DNA of 64,000 nt from Bog-532 sp965277615 (GTDB taxonomy: Bacteria > Actinomycetota > Actinomycetes > Streptosporangiales > Streptosporangiaceae), in contig CBDIDG010000004.1 of the NCBI GenBank assembly GCA_965277615.1, positions 248,001-312,000 of the forward strand, in the 5' to 3' direction. The notes below the pieces were generated by a model. That model searched no databases, was not told where the DNA came from, and saw only the letters and a list, made by a program, of their open reading frames with translations. Made by a program: the position numbers and the translations under genes. Below, one piece after another: positions 55,352 to 63,384 of this stretch. Within the stretch, counting starts at the first letter, position 1. Each line of letters starts with the position of its first letter.

Positions 55352-56782
55352 TCAGGCCGCGGAGTCCTCGGCCTCGTTTTCGGCGGCATCGTCGTCGGCG
55401 TCGGCGGCGAGGTTGGCGGCGGCTGGCGGGCTTAATGGGGCCTGGCCGGTGCGCCGGCCCAGACGGGTGGCGTCATCGGGGGCGTAGACCCGCACCTGGT
55501 CACGGCCCTCGGCCTTGGCCCGGTACAGGGCCAGGTCGGCCGCGGCCAGCAGCTCGAACAGGTCCTGGCCGTGCGCGCCCAGCACGGCCAGCCCGATCGA
55601 GATCGTCACATCCAGCGTCACGCCGTCGGCGTATACCCCCATCACGCTGGCCCGGTGCCGGAGCCGCTCGGCGATCTTGATCGCCTCGTCGGGGTCGGCC
55701 CGCGGCAGCAGCACCACGAACTCCTCGCCGCCGAACCGGCCCACCACGTCCGAGCCCCGCACCTGCTGGCGCAGCTCGGTGGCCAGCCCGCGCAGCACCT
55801 CGTCGCCGGCCAGGTGCCCGTAGGTGTCGTTGACCCGCTTGAAGTGGTCGACGTCGGCCAGCAGCAGGGCGAGGCTCTCCCCCGCCTGCAGCGCCCGGGC
55901 GATCTCGGTGTCGGCTTCGCGCTGCCACGCGGTCGCGTTGAGCAGCCCGGTCTTGGCGTCGGTGCGCGCGGCCGCCTGCAGCTGCTGGTGCATCAGGCTG
56001 CGCTGCAGCACGATCACCGGTGGCAGCGCCACCAGCAGCAGCAATGGGCTCAGCGCGCAGGAGACGACCACCAGTACGCCGACGCAGATCTCGGTCAGGT
56101 CCAGCAGCAGGCTCTCCTGGTCCCAGAGCACCTCGGTCCAGCGGGCCTGGGGCTGCGCCGCGTGGGCGGCGACCGCGACGATGCCGGTGTTGAGCACGTT
56201 GAACAGGGCCGCACTGCCCAGGGCGGCCAGCACTGCGGTGGGCCGCAGGAACCAGGCGTGGGCCTCGGCGTGGGCCAGCCACGGCACCGACTGCGCCGCC
56301 GCCGCGGTCGGGCCCAGGTGCCGGAACGTCATCGACGCCGACGCACCAGCTAGCCCAAGAGCGGCCGAGCTGAACAGCCGACGGTAGGCGGGGGTCCGCC
56401 GCACCCGCAGGTAGAGCAGGGTGCCGAGCACGATCGGCGCGATCAGGGCGTAGACCGGCGGGAGCAGCAGCGCAATCGGCAGCCACCAGGCCGACAGCAG
56501 GTCGCGCGAGACGCCGGTCGGCTGGCTCAGCCGCCGGGTGGCCTCGATACAGATGGCGCCACAGGCGAGCAGGGCGGCGAACAGGGCCAGATCGCCGGCC
56601 CGGACCGGGGTCACGGCGACGCCCCACCCGGTCAGGCCGAGGTCAGCCGCGATGATCGCGAAGACGTAGCCAACTACGAGACGCGGCAGCGCGAAGAGCT
56701 GCCAGCTCCGCGGCCGGCCCAAGCGCCGGAAGATGCCGTGGGAGGACATCGGCTGGGTCACTGGCTGGTCAGCTACTGACAT
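55352..56782 (-). CDS. Membrane-bound diguanylate cyclase (GGDEF)
   Basis: A 476-residue protein. The first ~260 residues hold about eight to ten hydrophobic helices of a sensor-type membrane domain. Residues ~285-440 are a GGDEF domain with the active-site variant GGEEF, DVDHFKRVNDTYGH (metal-binding Asp) and an inhibitory I-site RGSD five residues before GGEEF. It should make cyclic di-GMP from two GTP, with product inhibition. The C-terminus is an acidic, low-complexity tail. No EAL domain or c-di-GMP receptor is recognised in the window. It is single, and no shared operator lies upstream. Confidence 0.92.
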   Translation of the reverse strand: MSVADQPVTQPMSSHGIFRRLGRPRSWQLFALPRLVVGYVFAIIAADLGLTGWGVAVTPVRAGDLALFAALLACGAICIEATRRLSQPTGVSRDLLSAWWLPIALLLPPVYALIAPIVLGTLLYLRVRRTPAYRRLFSSAALGLAGASASMTFRHLGPTAAAAQSVPWLAHAEAHAWFLRPTAVLAALGSAALFNVLNTGIVAVAAHAAQPQARWTEVLWDQESLLLDLTEICVGVLVVVSCALSPLLLLVALPPVIVLQRSLMHQQLQAAARTDAKTGLLNATAWQREADTEIARALQAGESLALLLADVDHFKRVNDTYGHLAGDEVLRGLATELRQQVRGSDVVGRFGGEEFVVLLPRADPDEAIKIAERLRHRASVMGVYADGVTLDVTISIGLAVLGAHGQDLFELLAAADLALYRAKAEGRDQVRVYAPDDATRLGRRTGQAPLSPPAAANLAADADDDAAENEAEDSAA

Positions 56783-57177
56783 GCCTCTCGCCTGTCACAG
56801 ATCGGGCCGCCTGTTACTGATCGAGGCAGCATGACAACTGTACGTGGCCAAGAATCGCCTCGCATCACTTTGAGTAACTTCCTGGAAACCGAATGTGGCT
56901 TGTGGCGACGGTCCGGTATAAGGGCGACACGGTGGCCGTCAAGGTCACAGTCCGGTAGCGGACGCAATACGGCGCCCTCAATACGTGTGCCGGGCGGACC
57001 GAAGCTGTATGTTGGTGCCGCGCGGCTCGGTTACACAGACGGATATCTCGCCTGCATAGCGTGACCTGCACCGCGCGGCCTTCCGTAAGCCCCGGCCCGA
57101 CCCGACGGTCCGGATCCCGGCTACACGAAGAGAGTGAGTTCCATGCGAGGGGTCATCTGGTCCTGAGTCCGGTGCCG
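56783..57177. other. Intergenic region without recognised gene
   Basis: About 395 bp between the GGDEF gene start and the 3' end of ssb. It is less GC-rich than its surroundings. Open frames on both strands have no coding character or family match. I find no tRNA, strong hairpin or shared operator. It should hold the promoter of the GGDEF gene. Confidence 0.5.
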
Positions 57178-57708
57178 CTATCTGGCCGCCGGCTCTGCCA
57201 CCGACGCATCCAGCTCCTGATCGAGCTCAGCGATGGCGTGCTCGTCGAACAACTTGCTGTCCGCGTCGGTCTTGCCGTCGCTTGTCCCGCCCGCTGGCCC
57301 GGAGCGAATGGCCTCGCCAAAGTTCAGCCCGTCGTCGGGTGAGTGCTTGAGGCGGCTGAACTGCGCGACGCCGCGGGTCAGGTCGAAGCCGATCGTGTCG
57401 GCGTCGACCACGACCTCCGTTCGCTGCGTGCCGGTCCGGTCCTGCCAGTTGTTGACGCGCAGCTTGCCGGCCACAATGACCGGCTGCCCCTTGTGCAGGC
57501 AGGTGGCCGCGTTGCTGGCCAGCGCCCGCCAGCAGGTGACGGAGTAGAAGCTGGTCTCCCCGTCCTGCCACTGTCCGGTCTCCCGGTCCAGCTTGCGGAC
57601 GGTCGACCCGATGCGCATGTTCGCGACCGGGATACTGCTGTTGACGTAACGCACCTTGGGCTCGGTAGCGACGAAGCCGACCAGCGTCACGCTTCCACCT
57701 TGACTCAT
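57178..57708 (-). CDS. ssb: Single-stranded DNA-binding protein without acidic tip
   Basis: A 176-residue SSB paralogue. Residues ~1-110 are an OB-fold with GGSVTLVGFVATEPKVRYV, FYSVTCWRALASNAATCLHKG and VAGKLRVNNW. The C-terminal tail is acidic in places but ends ELDASVAEPAAR, lacking the DDDIPF-type tip that recruits partner proteins in the main SSB. It therefore resembles the SsbB-type second copy of actinobacteria. AGGAGG lies six bases before ATG 57708; the longer in-frame form to 57780 is unsupported. Confidence 0.93.
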   Translation of the reverse strand: MSQGGSVTLVGFVATEPKVRYVNSSIPVANMRIGSTVRKLDRETGQWQDGETSFYSVTCWRALASNAATCLHKGQPVIVAGKLRVNNWQDRTGTQRTEVVVDADTIGFDLTRGVAQFSRLKHSPDDGLNFGEAIRSGPAGGTSDGKTDADSKLFDEHAIAELDQELDASVAEPAAR

Positions 57709-57825
57709 CACGATCCTCCTGCGATCTGGCGGCACCGTGCCGCCGAACGAAGCCGGCCGCCGTCCGGGCGGGCCGGTCACAGTTCACGGTGAGGGATCGC
57801 GCCCGGACCGGGACAGGCTGATTTT

Positions 57826-57863
57826 CCCGCCTGTGGATAACTCACTGGTTTTCCACAGGCGGG
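57826..57863. repeat. Inverted repeat holding two DnaA-box-like sequences
   Basis: CCCGCCTGTGGA and TCCACAGGCGGG are perfect 12-bp arms around a 14-nt spacer. TGTGGATAA (57832-57840) is the exact complement of the DnaA box TTATCCACA, and TTTTCCACA (57849-57857) is a one-mismatch box in the opposite orientation. It lies 118 bp upstream of ssb and 85 bp after the aldo/keto reductase stop, so it may equally be a terminator. Confidence 0.6.
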
Positions 57864-57947
57864 CGAGGATCGCTTGGCCGCCGCCCCCGGCGCCGGTTCG
57901 ATGGAGGCATGCCAGACAGAGCTAAACCGCCGCCGGCCAGGCCGCAG

Positions 57948-58736
57948 TCAGCGCCGCGACAGCCCGTCCAGCCGGGCCATCTCGGCCTCGTCCAGCGTGA
58001 AGCCCGACAGCGCGAAGTTGGCGACGATCCGCTCGCGGTGGGAGGACTTCGGGATGACCGCGATGCCGTGCTGGAGGTGCCAGCGCAGCACGACCTGAGC
58101 GGGCTCGACCTGGTGCCGCCCGGCGATCTCGGCGATCGTGGCGTCGCGCAGGTTCGTGCCCTTGAGGGAGCTGTACCCCTCCACCTGCACGCCCCGGTCA
58201 CGGTGGGCGGTCAGCAGGCCCGGGTCGTACCGCGGGATGCTCCACGGGATCTGGTTGACCGCGGGCCTTTCGCCGCTGGCGCGGATCAGCTCGTCGATCT
58301 GGGCCGGGCTGTAGTTGCTGACGCCGATGGCACGGGTCAGGCCGGCGTCGCGGGCACCGATGAACTGCTCCCACAGGCGCGGGGACGCGCCGCCTCGGGG
58401 CGGCCAGTGGATCAGCCACAGGTCCACGTGGTCCGTGCCGAGGTTCCGCAGGCTGGCGTCGATCGTGGCCCGGGCCCGGTCGGCCTGGCCGGGCGGCAGC
58501 TTGGTGGTGATAAAAACGTCAGCGCGGTCCACCCTGCTGTCCCGGATGGCCCGGCCGACCTCGGCCTCGTTCCTGTACATAGTCGCGGTGTCCAGGTGCC
58601 GGTAGCCGACCTCGAGCGCGTACCTGACCGGCTCGTAAGCCGCGCTCCCCCGCAGCTGCCAGGTACCGAATCCGACCATGGGCATGGCCACCTTGTGACC
58701 GAGGTCGGCCTCGGCCAGAACCTGATCGTCGCTCAT
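57948..58736 (-). CDS. Aldo/keto reductase
   Basis: A 262-residue AKR of the standard barrel length. The tetrad is visible as Asp and Tyr in HLDTATMYRNE, Lys in FITTKLPP and His in WLIHWPP; GVSNYSPAQIDEL and IPKSSHRERI (NADPH binding) follow. It reduces aldehydes or ketones with NADPH in the cytoplasm; its natural substrate is unknown, 2,5-diketo-gluconate-reductase-like enzymes being the closest type. ATG 58736 begins the conserved region. It is divergent from the P-loop kinase gene. Confidence 0.92.
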   Translation of the reverse strand: MSDDQVLAEADLGHKVAMPMVGFGTWQLRGSAAYEPVRYALEVGYRHLDTATMYRNEAEVGRAIRDSRVDRADVFITTKLPPGQADRARATIDASLRNLGTDHVDLWLIHWPPRGGASPRLWEQFIGARDAGLTRAIGVSNYSPAQIDELIRASGERPAVNQIPWSIPRYDPGLLTAHRDRGVQVEGYSSLKGTNLRDATIAEIAGRHQVEPAQVVLRWHLQHGIAVIPKSSHRERIVANFALSGFTLDEAEMARLDGLSRR

Positions 58737-58777
58737 ATCCCGATTCTCCCCTTCCGTCTTCGCGGGCCGTCGGCTGG

Positions 58778-58783
58778 TACGGT
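58778..58783 (+). promoter_or_regulatory. -10 element of a probable leaderless promoter
   Basis: TACGGT fits TANNNT and ends eight bases before the GTG start of the P-loop kinase gene, which has no ribosome-binding site. Confidence 0.4.
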
Positions 58784-58791
58784 CACCGCTC

Positions 58792-59361
58792 GTGCAGCGA
58801 ATCTCGGTGGTCGGCTCGGCCGGGGCGGGGAAGTCGACGCTGGGCCGGCAGCTCGCGAGCATCCTGGGCGTGCCGTTCGTCGAACTCGACTCCATCTACC
58901 ATCAGCCGGACTGGGTACCCCTGACGCCGGAGGAGTTCCGCCGCCGGGTAGCGGAGGTGGCCGCGGGCGATGGCTGGGTCATCGACGGGAACTACAGCGT
59001 GGCCCGGCCACTGGTGTGGGCGCGGGCCGACACCGTGGTGTGGCTCGATCTGCCCCGGCGGACCGTGATGCGGCGGGTCATCTGGCGCACGCTGCGCCGG
59101 GTGGCGTTCCGGGTCGAGCTGTGGAACGGCAACCGGGAGCGGTGGGCCAACCTGTTCACGTGGGTGCCGGAGGATTCGGTCATCTCGTGGGCGTGGCACC
59201 GGCACGCGGTCTACCGGGAACGGTACGCGACCGCGGCGGCCGATCCCGCCTACGCCCACCTGCGCTTCGTCCGGTTGCGGGACCGGGGCGAGGTGCGCCG
59301 GTTCCTGGCCGGGGTCCGCCCGCCGGGCGACGCGGCTGACCGCGGCACCCGGCGGGCGTGA
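58792..59361 (+). CDS. P-loop kinase-like protein (FlaR/adenylate-kinase-like)
   Basis: A 189-residue P-loop NTPase. It begins with Walker A (GSAGAGKST), followed by VPFVELDSIYHQPDW, DGWVIDGNYS and WLDLPRRTVMRRVIWRTL, the arrangement of small kinases called topology-modulation or FlaR-like proteins and related to adenylate and shikimate kinases. The substrate is unknown. The GTG start directly after the -10 element suggests a leaderless transcript. It ends 26 bp before the convergent protease gene. Confidence 0.85.
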   Translation: MQRISVVGSAGAGKSTLGRQLASILGVPFVELDSIYHQPDWVPLTPEEFRRRVAEVAAGDGWVIDGNYSVARPLVWARADTVVWLDLPRRTVMRRVIWRTLRRVAFRVELWNGNRERWANLFTWVPEDSVISWAWHRHAVYRERYATAAADPAYAHLRFVRLRDRGEVRRFLAGVRPPGDAADRGTRRA

Positions 59362-59387
59362 CCCGCGGCTCGGCGTGACTGGCCTGG

Positions 59388-60329
59388 TCAGGCGGCGACC
59401 AGCTCGGACGGCTCGGCGATGACGTCGACCAGGGCCCCGTTGCGCATGACCGTGATCGCGAGCGGCTTGCCGATCGCTTCCTCGAACATCAGCCGCTGGA
59501 GGTCCTGCGCGACGGCCACCGGGTGGCCGCCGGCCGAGACCAGCAGGTCACCCGGACGCAGCCCGGCGCGTTCGGCCGGGCCGCCCGCGACGACCTCGGC
59601 CACCCGCAGGCCGTTGGGCCGGCCGATCCGTTCCCGCCAGGGCGCGGTCAGCGGGGCGGGCACTGAGACCAGGCCCAGGTAGGCGCGGCGGACGCGGCCG
59701 TCGCGCATCAGGGCGGAGATGATCTTGCGGGTGGTGGTGTTGACCGGGACGGCCATACCCAGTCCGACCCCGGCCACGGCGGTGTTGATACCGATCACCT
59801 TGGCTTCGGCGTCGGCCAGCGCGCCGCCGGAGTTGCCTGGGTTAAGGGCGGCGTCGGTCTGGATGACGTCCTCGATGAGCCGGCCGCCGCGGCCGCCGGC
59901 CGGCATCGACCGGCCGAGTGCGCTGACCACGCCCGCGGTCACCGAGCCAGCCAGGCCGAGCGGGTTGCCGACCGCTACGACCAGCTGGCCGACGACGAGA
60001 TCGTCGGCTTCGCCGAGCTCAGCGGGCGGCGGGGTCGGGCCGGTGGTGCGGAGCACGGCCAGGTCGGACAGGGGGTCGGCGCCGACCACGCGGAAGGGGG
60101 CCGTCGTACCGTCCGAAAACGCCGCCGTGCCACTATCCGCCTGCCCGACGACGTGTGCGTTGGTGAGTATGAATCCGTCGCCGGTGAAGACGACACCCGA
60201 GCCGAGACTCTCGCCGACCCCGCCGCGGCCGCGGCGGGGAACCCGCAGGCTGGCCACCTTGGGCGTCAGCTTTTCGGCTACGCCGGAAACGATTTGCGAG
60301 TACACGTCCAATGGACGGTCTGCTGCCAT
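59388..60329 (-). CDS. HtrA-like serine protease with PDZ domain, no membrane anchor
   Basis: A 313-residue trypsin-like protease with a C-terminal PDZ domain. The triad is His in ILTNAHVVG, Asp in DPLSDLAVL and Ser in NPGNSGGAL. The PDZ part (~225-305) includes GPAERAGLRPGDLLVSAGG. Unlike typical HtrA/DegP proteins, it begins directly with DVYSQIVSGVAEKLTPKVASL, without signal peptide or helix, so it is probably cytoplasmic. It would degrade or refold damaged proteins. AGGAGG lies seven bases before the ATG. It is divergent from the 92-residue protein gene; operator 15 lies between, but its minus-strand geometry is poor. Confidence 0.92.
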   Translation of the reverse strand: MAADRPLDVYSQIVSGVAEKLTPKVASLRVPRRGRGGVGESLGSGVVFTGDGFILTNAHVVGQADSGTAAFSDGTTAPFRVVGADPLSDLAVLRTTGPTPPPAELGEADDLVVGQLVVAVGNPLGLAGSVTAGVVSALGRSMPAGGRGGRLIEDVIQTDAALNPGNSGGALADAEAKVIGINTAVAGVGLGMAVPVNTTTRKIISALMRDGRVRRAYLGLVSVPAPLTAPWRERIGRPNGLRVAEVVAGGPAERAGLRPGDLLVSAGGHPVAVAQDLQRLMFEEAIGKPLAITVMRNGALVDVIAEPSELVAA

Positions 60330-60439
60330 GGACCGCCTCCTGTTGCGGTGATTACAGTATTACAAGCCAACAGGCTCAATTCCGGCTAGCTTCCGGCCAC
60401 CGTTATGCCGTCAGCAGAAGAGGCAAAACGGGCCTCGTC

Positions 60440-60456
60440 TCACCCCGGGCGGGTGA
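60440..60456 (+). promoter_or_regulatory. Operator 15 for the 92-residue protein gene
   Basis: TCACCC-CGGGC-GGGTGA, both halves perfect. GAGGCT starts 31 bp to the right of the centre (60479). The minus-strand position at 31 bp reads CTGCTG, so htrA is probably not driven from it. Confidence 0.66.
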
Positions 60457-60571
60457 CGCGCAGAACCGTTCGGCGACCGAGGCTCGTAAGGGAACGGGAC
60501 GCGACGGCCGCAGCCGCACGCAGGTGCAGCGGCGGAGCGCCCCCCGGTCAGCTAAGCCTGGGAGTGAACAC

Positions 60572-60850
60572 ATGCCGAAGTCAAAGCCCGAACCAGGCCC
60601 GGAGAAGCGCTCGACCAAAATGGCGCTGGCGGTGATCGGGCTGGGCTTGCTGAGCCGGGTGGTGCGCGATCCCCGCACCCATGAGGCCGTGATCGTGATC
60701 GCGATCGTCGCCGCGGTGGCGGCAGCCGGCGCGAAAGAGGGCGGGAACAAGTCGTGGGAGCGGGTGAAGGCGCTGGATGCCAAGGTCACGGGCAAGGTCA
60801 AGGCCGCGGCCGTGGCTACGGTCGATGCGGTGACGCCGGACTCGGACTAG
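60572..60850 (+). CDS. Small protein with one hydrophobic segment
   Basis: A 92-residue protein of unknown function. A charged start is followed by KMALAVIGLGLLSRVVRDPRT, an alanine/isoleucine-rich hydrophobic helix (EAVIVIAIVAAVAAAGAKEGG) and an Ala/Lys/Val-rich amphipathic tail. It is probably membrane-associated. GGGAG lies seven bases before ATG 60572. The longer open frame upstream would run across operator 15, so this shorter start is preferred. It is a single gene with a predicted leader of about 80 nt. Confidence 0.7.
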   Translation: MPKSKPEPGPEKRSTKMALAVIGLGLLSRVVRDPRTHEAVIVIAIVAAVAAAGAKEGGNKSWERVKALDAKVTGKVKAAAVATVDAVTPDSD

Positions 60851-60909
60851 CGCTGGGTGCCATGCGCCTGACTTGGTGCGGCATCGAGGGCTGGCCACGG
60901 CGGGCGGCG

Positions 60910-63333
60910 TTACACGTATTCACGCCGGCGCATCCAAGCCAGGGTTATCCAGCCCCAGATTGGGGGCAGGTAGGCGGTAAACAGCCGCTGAATGAAAACT
61001 GCGGCGACGGCCTGATCCTGAGGCACCCCGACAGCGGTCAGGCCGCCGATCAGGCCCGCCTCCACCACCCCCATGCCGCCCGGCACGGGGACGGCACCGC
61101 CGATGATCGAGGCCAGCGTGATGACCACGAGCAGCGTGGCGATGCTGGCCCGCTGGCCGACCGCGTGCAGCGACGCACCGAGAGCCAGGGCCACGAACAG
61201 CTGAGCCAGTATCGAGCCGGACAGAATGTAAACGATCTTGCGTGGCTCGGTGGCGATCGTCTTGATGTTGCCCCAGATGCTGACCAGGTGCGGCCAGACC
61301 CGGGCTTTCACCAGCCGCCGGAGCCGGGGCACCAGGGTGATGGCCCCGGTGGCGAGCCCGGCCGCCACGACCACGCCGATTACGATCCAGATCGCCGTCT
61401 CGTGGCCGCCAGAACTGGCCGGCGTGTGGAAGCTTCCGGCGGCGAAGCCGATGGAGACCAGGAACAACAGGCACTTGGCGGCCCAGCTCGCGGTGGACGC
61501 GATGGCGCCGGAGCTGAGCGCCACCGCCGCGTCGTAGCCATTGCGCTGGAAGAACCTGACCCGGACGGTGAACACGGCGATGTCTCCCCCGGCCAGCGCG
61601 GTGAAGGTGTTCGCGGTCTCCAGCGCGAGGCACCGGCCGTACGGCAGCTGGCCCGGGACCGAACCGTTGAGAGCCCACGCCTCCGCGGCCACCGGGAGCT
61701 GGGCGAACAGGAAAGCCAGCGCGACCCAGCCCCAGCTGGCGCCCTTGATGACGTCCAGCGATCCGGCCACGTCGCCCAGCACGCCCAGGATGGCCCAGAC
61801 ACCGATTAGCGAGCCGGCGCCGAACACCAGGTTGGCCCAGCTGATCCGCTTGGCCTCGGCCAGCTTGGGCACCTCGATGCCAGTCGCGCTGGCCACCGCC
61901 GCCCGCAGCTGGGGCAGCAGCCTTTTGGCGTGCTGCACAGCATCGACGGTGATGGGGTCGAGGCCGGAGCGCTGGAGGTGGACCAGGGCGCCGCGGGCCG
62001 TATCGGCGTCGAGCACCCGGCCCGCGGCCGCGGCCGCGCGCTCGGTACCCACCCGCACGGCGATCGCGGCCAGCACCGCCGCAAGGTCGGCGTCGAGGCG
62101 GGCGTCGGGGGCGGATGAGGACGCGCGGCGGAAGTTCTTCAGGCCGACATCGCCCGCGGGGGAAACGATGATCGTTTCTGATCCGAGCGCGCCGTGCGCG
62201 ATGCCCGCCACGCGCAGGCCGAGGACGGTCTGCAGGAGCCGGTCCAGCGTTGCGTCCGGCAGGACAGCGTCGTCGGCCTGCCAGAGGGCCTGACCGTCCG
62301 GGAGCCGGGTGACCAAGGCGGCATCCCGGCTGGGCCCGAATCGGCCGACGGCGAGCACTTCCGGCACGGGGACGCCGGCGCGTTCAGCGACCAAGGTGAG
62401 GAAGGCCTCGTGCTCGACCTGCTGCAGACGATCAAGGATGAGGGTGGGCCCGGAATCGCGGTAGAAGCAGAAGCGCCACAGCTTCGCCAGGACGCGTGCG
62501 TCGGACGCGTCGCGGCCGTAAACCGACAGCTCGATGGCCCGGCCCGCTGCATCGTGCCCGGCGAATTTCTCCACCCCCCAGACCTGCCGGGGGGCCCGGG
62601 TCACCCCCTCGACCGCGACATGCAGGTCGGCGATCCATTCGGTGATCTCCTCGGCCGACGGCAGGCCGAGCGGCGACCCCACGACCAGATGGACGCCGGC
62701 CGCGACGCCCCAGCCGAGCGCCAGGCTGGAGATGGCGTTGACCGGGAGCGCTGACCCGTCGATGACGGCGGCGACCGACGCCAGCGCGACCAGAACCTGG
62801 GCCAGGCGGTGCAGCGGACGGCTCAGATAGGGCAACGCGATCACCGCCACCGCGATCGTGACCGCGAGCTGGGTGACCGGGTAGGTCGCGTCGAGCCCGG
62901 CCAGCGCGCTGGTCTCCGGCCGGCCAGCCGATGATCCCAGGAGCTCACCGAGGAGCAGGCAGATACCCCAGGTGACCACCGCGGCCAGCGCGGTCCACCG
63001 GATCACGGCCAGCCGCGGGACCAGGAGGCCGAGGACGACCAGCAGGACGATGACGCCGGCCGAGCCCAGCCAGAAGATCGAGGTGACCAGCCACCTGATC
63101 GCCCCGGGCGGCGGGTTCAGGGCGTGCACGAGCCACAGCTCGGCGGCCGAGTTGGCCCGCATGACCGGAATCGAGACCGCCACCACGACGACCGCCAGCG
63201 CCAGCCGGAGCGCGTCGGACGCGCGGCGGCGGGTCGTGCCCCCACCCCGGGGCCCGAGCACCGCCGCGCGCAACCGCGGGGCCACCGCTTTCCGGTCGGT
63301 ACCGGCAATGCCCTCGCTCGTGACCGAGGCCAC
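60910..63333 (-). CDS. Large membrane protein: kinase-like middle and flippase-like C-terminus
   Basis: An 807-residue protein in three parts. Residues ~40-235 hold about six helices. Residues ~240-480 are soluble and look like a degenerate protein-kinase-like or aminoglycoside-phosphotransferase-like domain (VYGRDASDARVLAKLWRF, EHEAFLTLVAERAGVPVPEV, GIAHGALGSETIIV), with the usual HxD catalytic loop altered to HGALGSET. Residues ~500-800 have about eight helices of the UPF0104 / MprF-type flippase (TANTFTALAGGDIAVFTVRV, AVPVPGGMGVVEAGLIGGL). It may move a lipid or lipid-linked molecule across the membrane. The GTG start follows AGGAGG by six bases. A sulfatase gene precedes it on the same strand, 51 bp away. 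Confidence 0.82.
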   Translation of the reverse strand: MASVTSEGIAGTDRKAVAPRLRAAVLGPRGGGTTRRRASDALRLALAVVVVAVSIPVMRANSAAELWLVHALNPPPGAIRWLVTSIFWLGSAGVIVLLVVLGLLVPRLAVIRWTALAAVVTWGICLLLGELLGSSAGRPETSALAGLDATYPVTQLAVTIAVAVIALPYLSRPLHRLAQVLVALASVAAVIDGSALPVNAISSLALGWGVAAGVHLVVGSPLGLPSAEEITEWIADLHVAVEGVTRAPRQVWGVEKFAGHDAAGRAIELSVYGRDASDARVLAKLWRFCFYRDSGPTLILDRLQQVEHEAFLTLVAERAGVPVPEVLAVGRFGPSRDAALVTRLPDGQALWQADDAVLPDATLDRLLQTVLGLRVAGIAHGALGSETIIVSPAGDVGLKNFRRASSSAPDARLDADLAAVLAAIAVRVGTERAAAAAGRVLDADTARGALVHLQRSGLDPITVDAVQHAKRLLPQLRAAVASATGIEVPKLAEAKRISWANLVFGAGSLIGVWAILGVLGDVAGSLDVIKGASWGWVALAFLFAQLPVAAEAWALNGSVPGQLPYGRCLALETANTFTALAGGDIAVFTVRVRFFQRNGYDAAVALSSGAIASTASWAAKCLLFLVSIGFAAGSFHTPASSGGHETAIWIVIGVVVAAGLATGAITLVPRLRRLVKARVWPHLVSIWGNIKTIATEPRKIVYILSGSILAQLFVALALGASLHAVGQRASIATLLVVITLASIIGGAVPVPGGMGVVEAGLIGGLTAVGVPQDQAVAAVFIQRLFTAYLPPIWGWITLAWMRRREYV

Positions 63334-63384
63334 AGGTTCCTCCTGCTGTACGGCCCGGCCGACGGGCAGCCTGACCTCCCGGTC

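Noticed and set aside
56831..57064. 77-codon open frame between the GGDEF and ssb genes
   Set aside because: Arginine- and serine-rich with no motif and no ribosome-binding site; probably chance.
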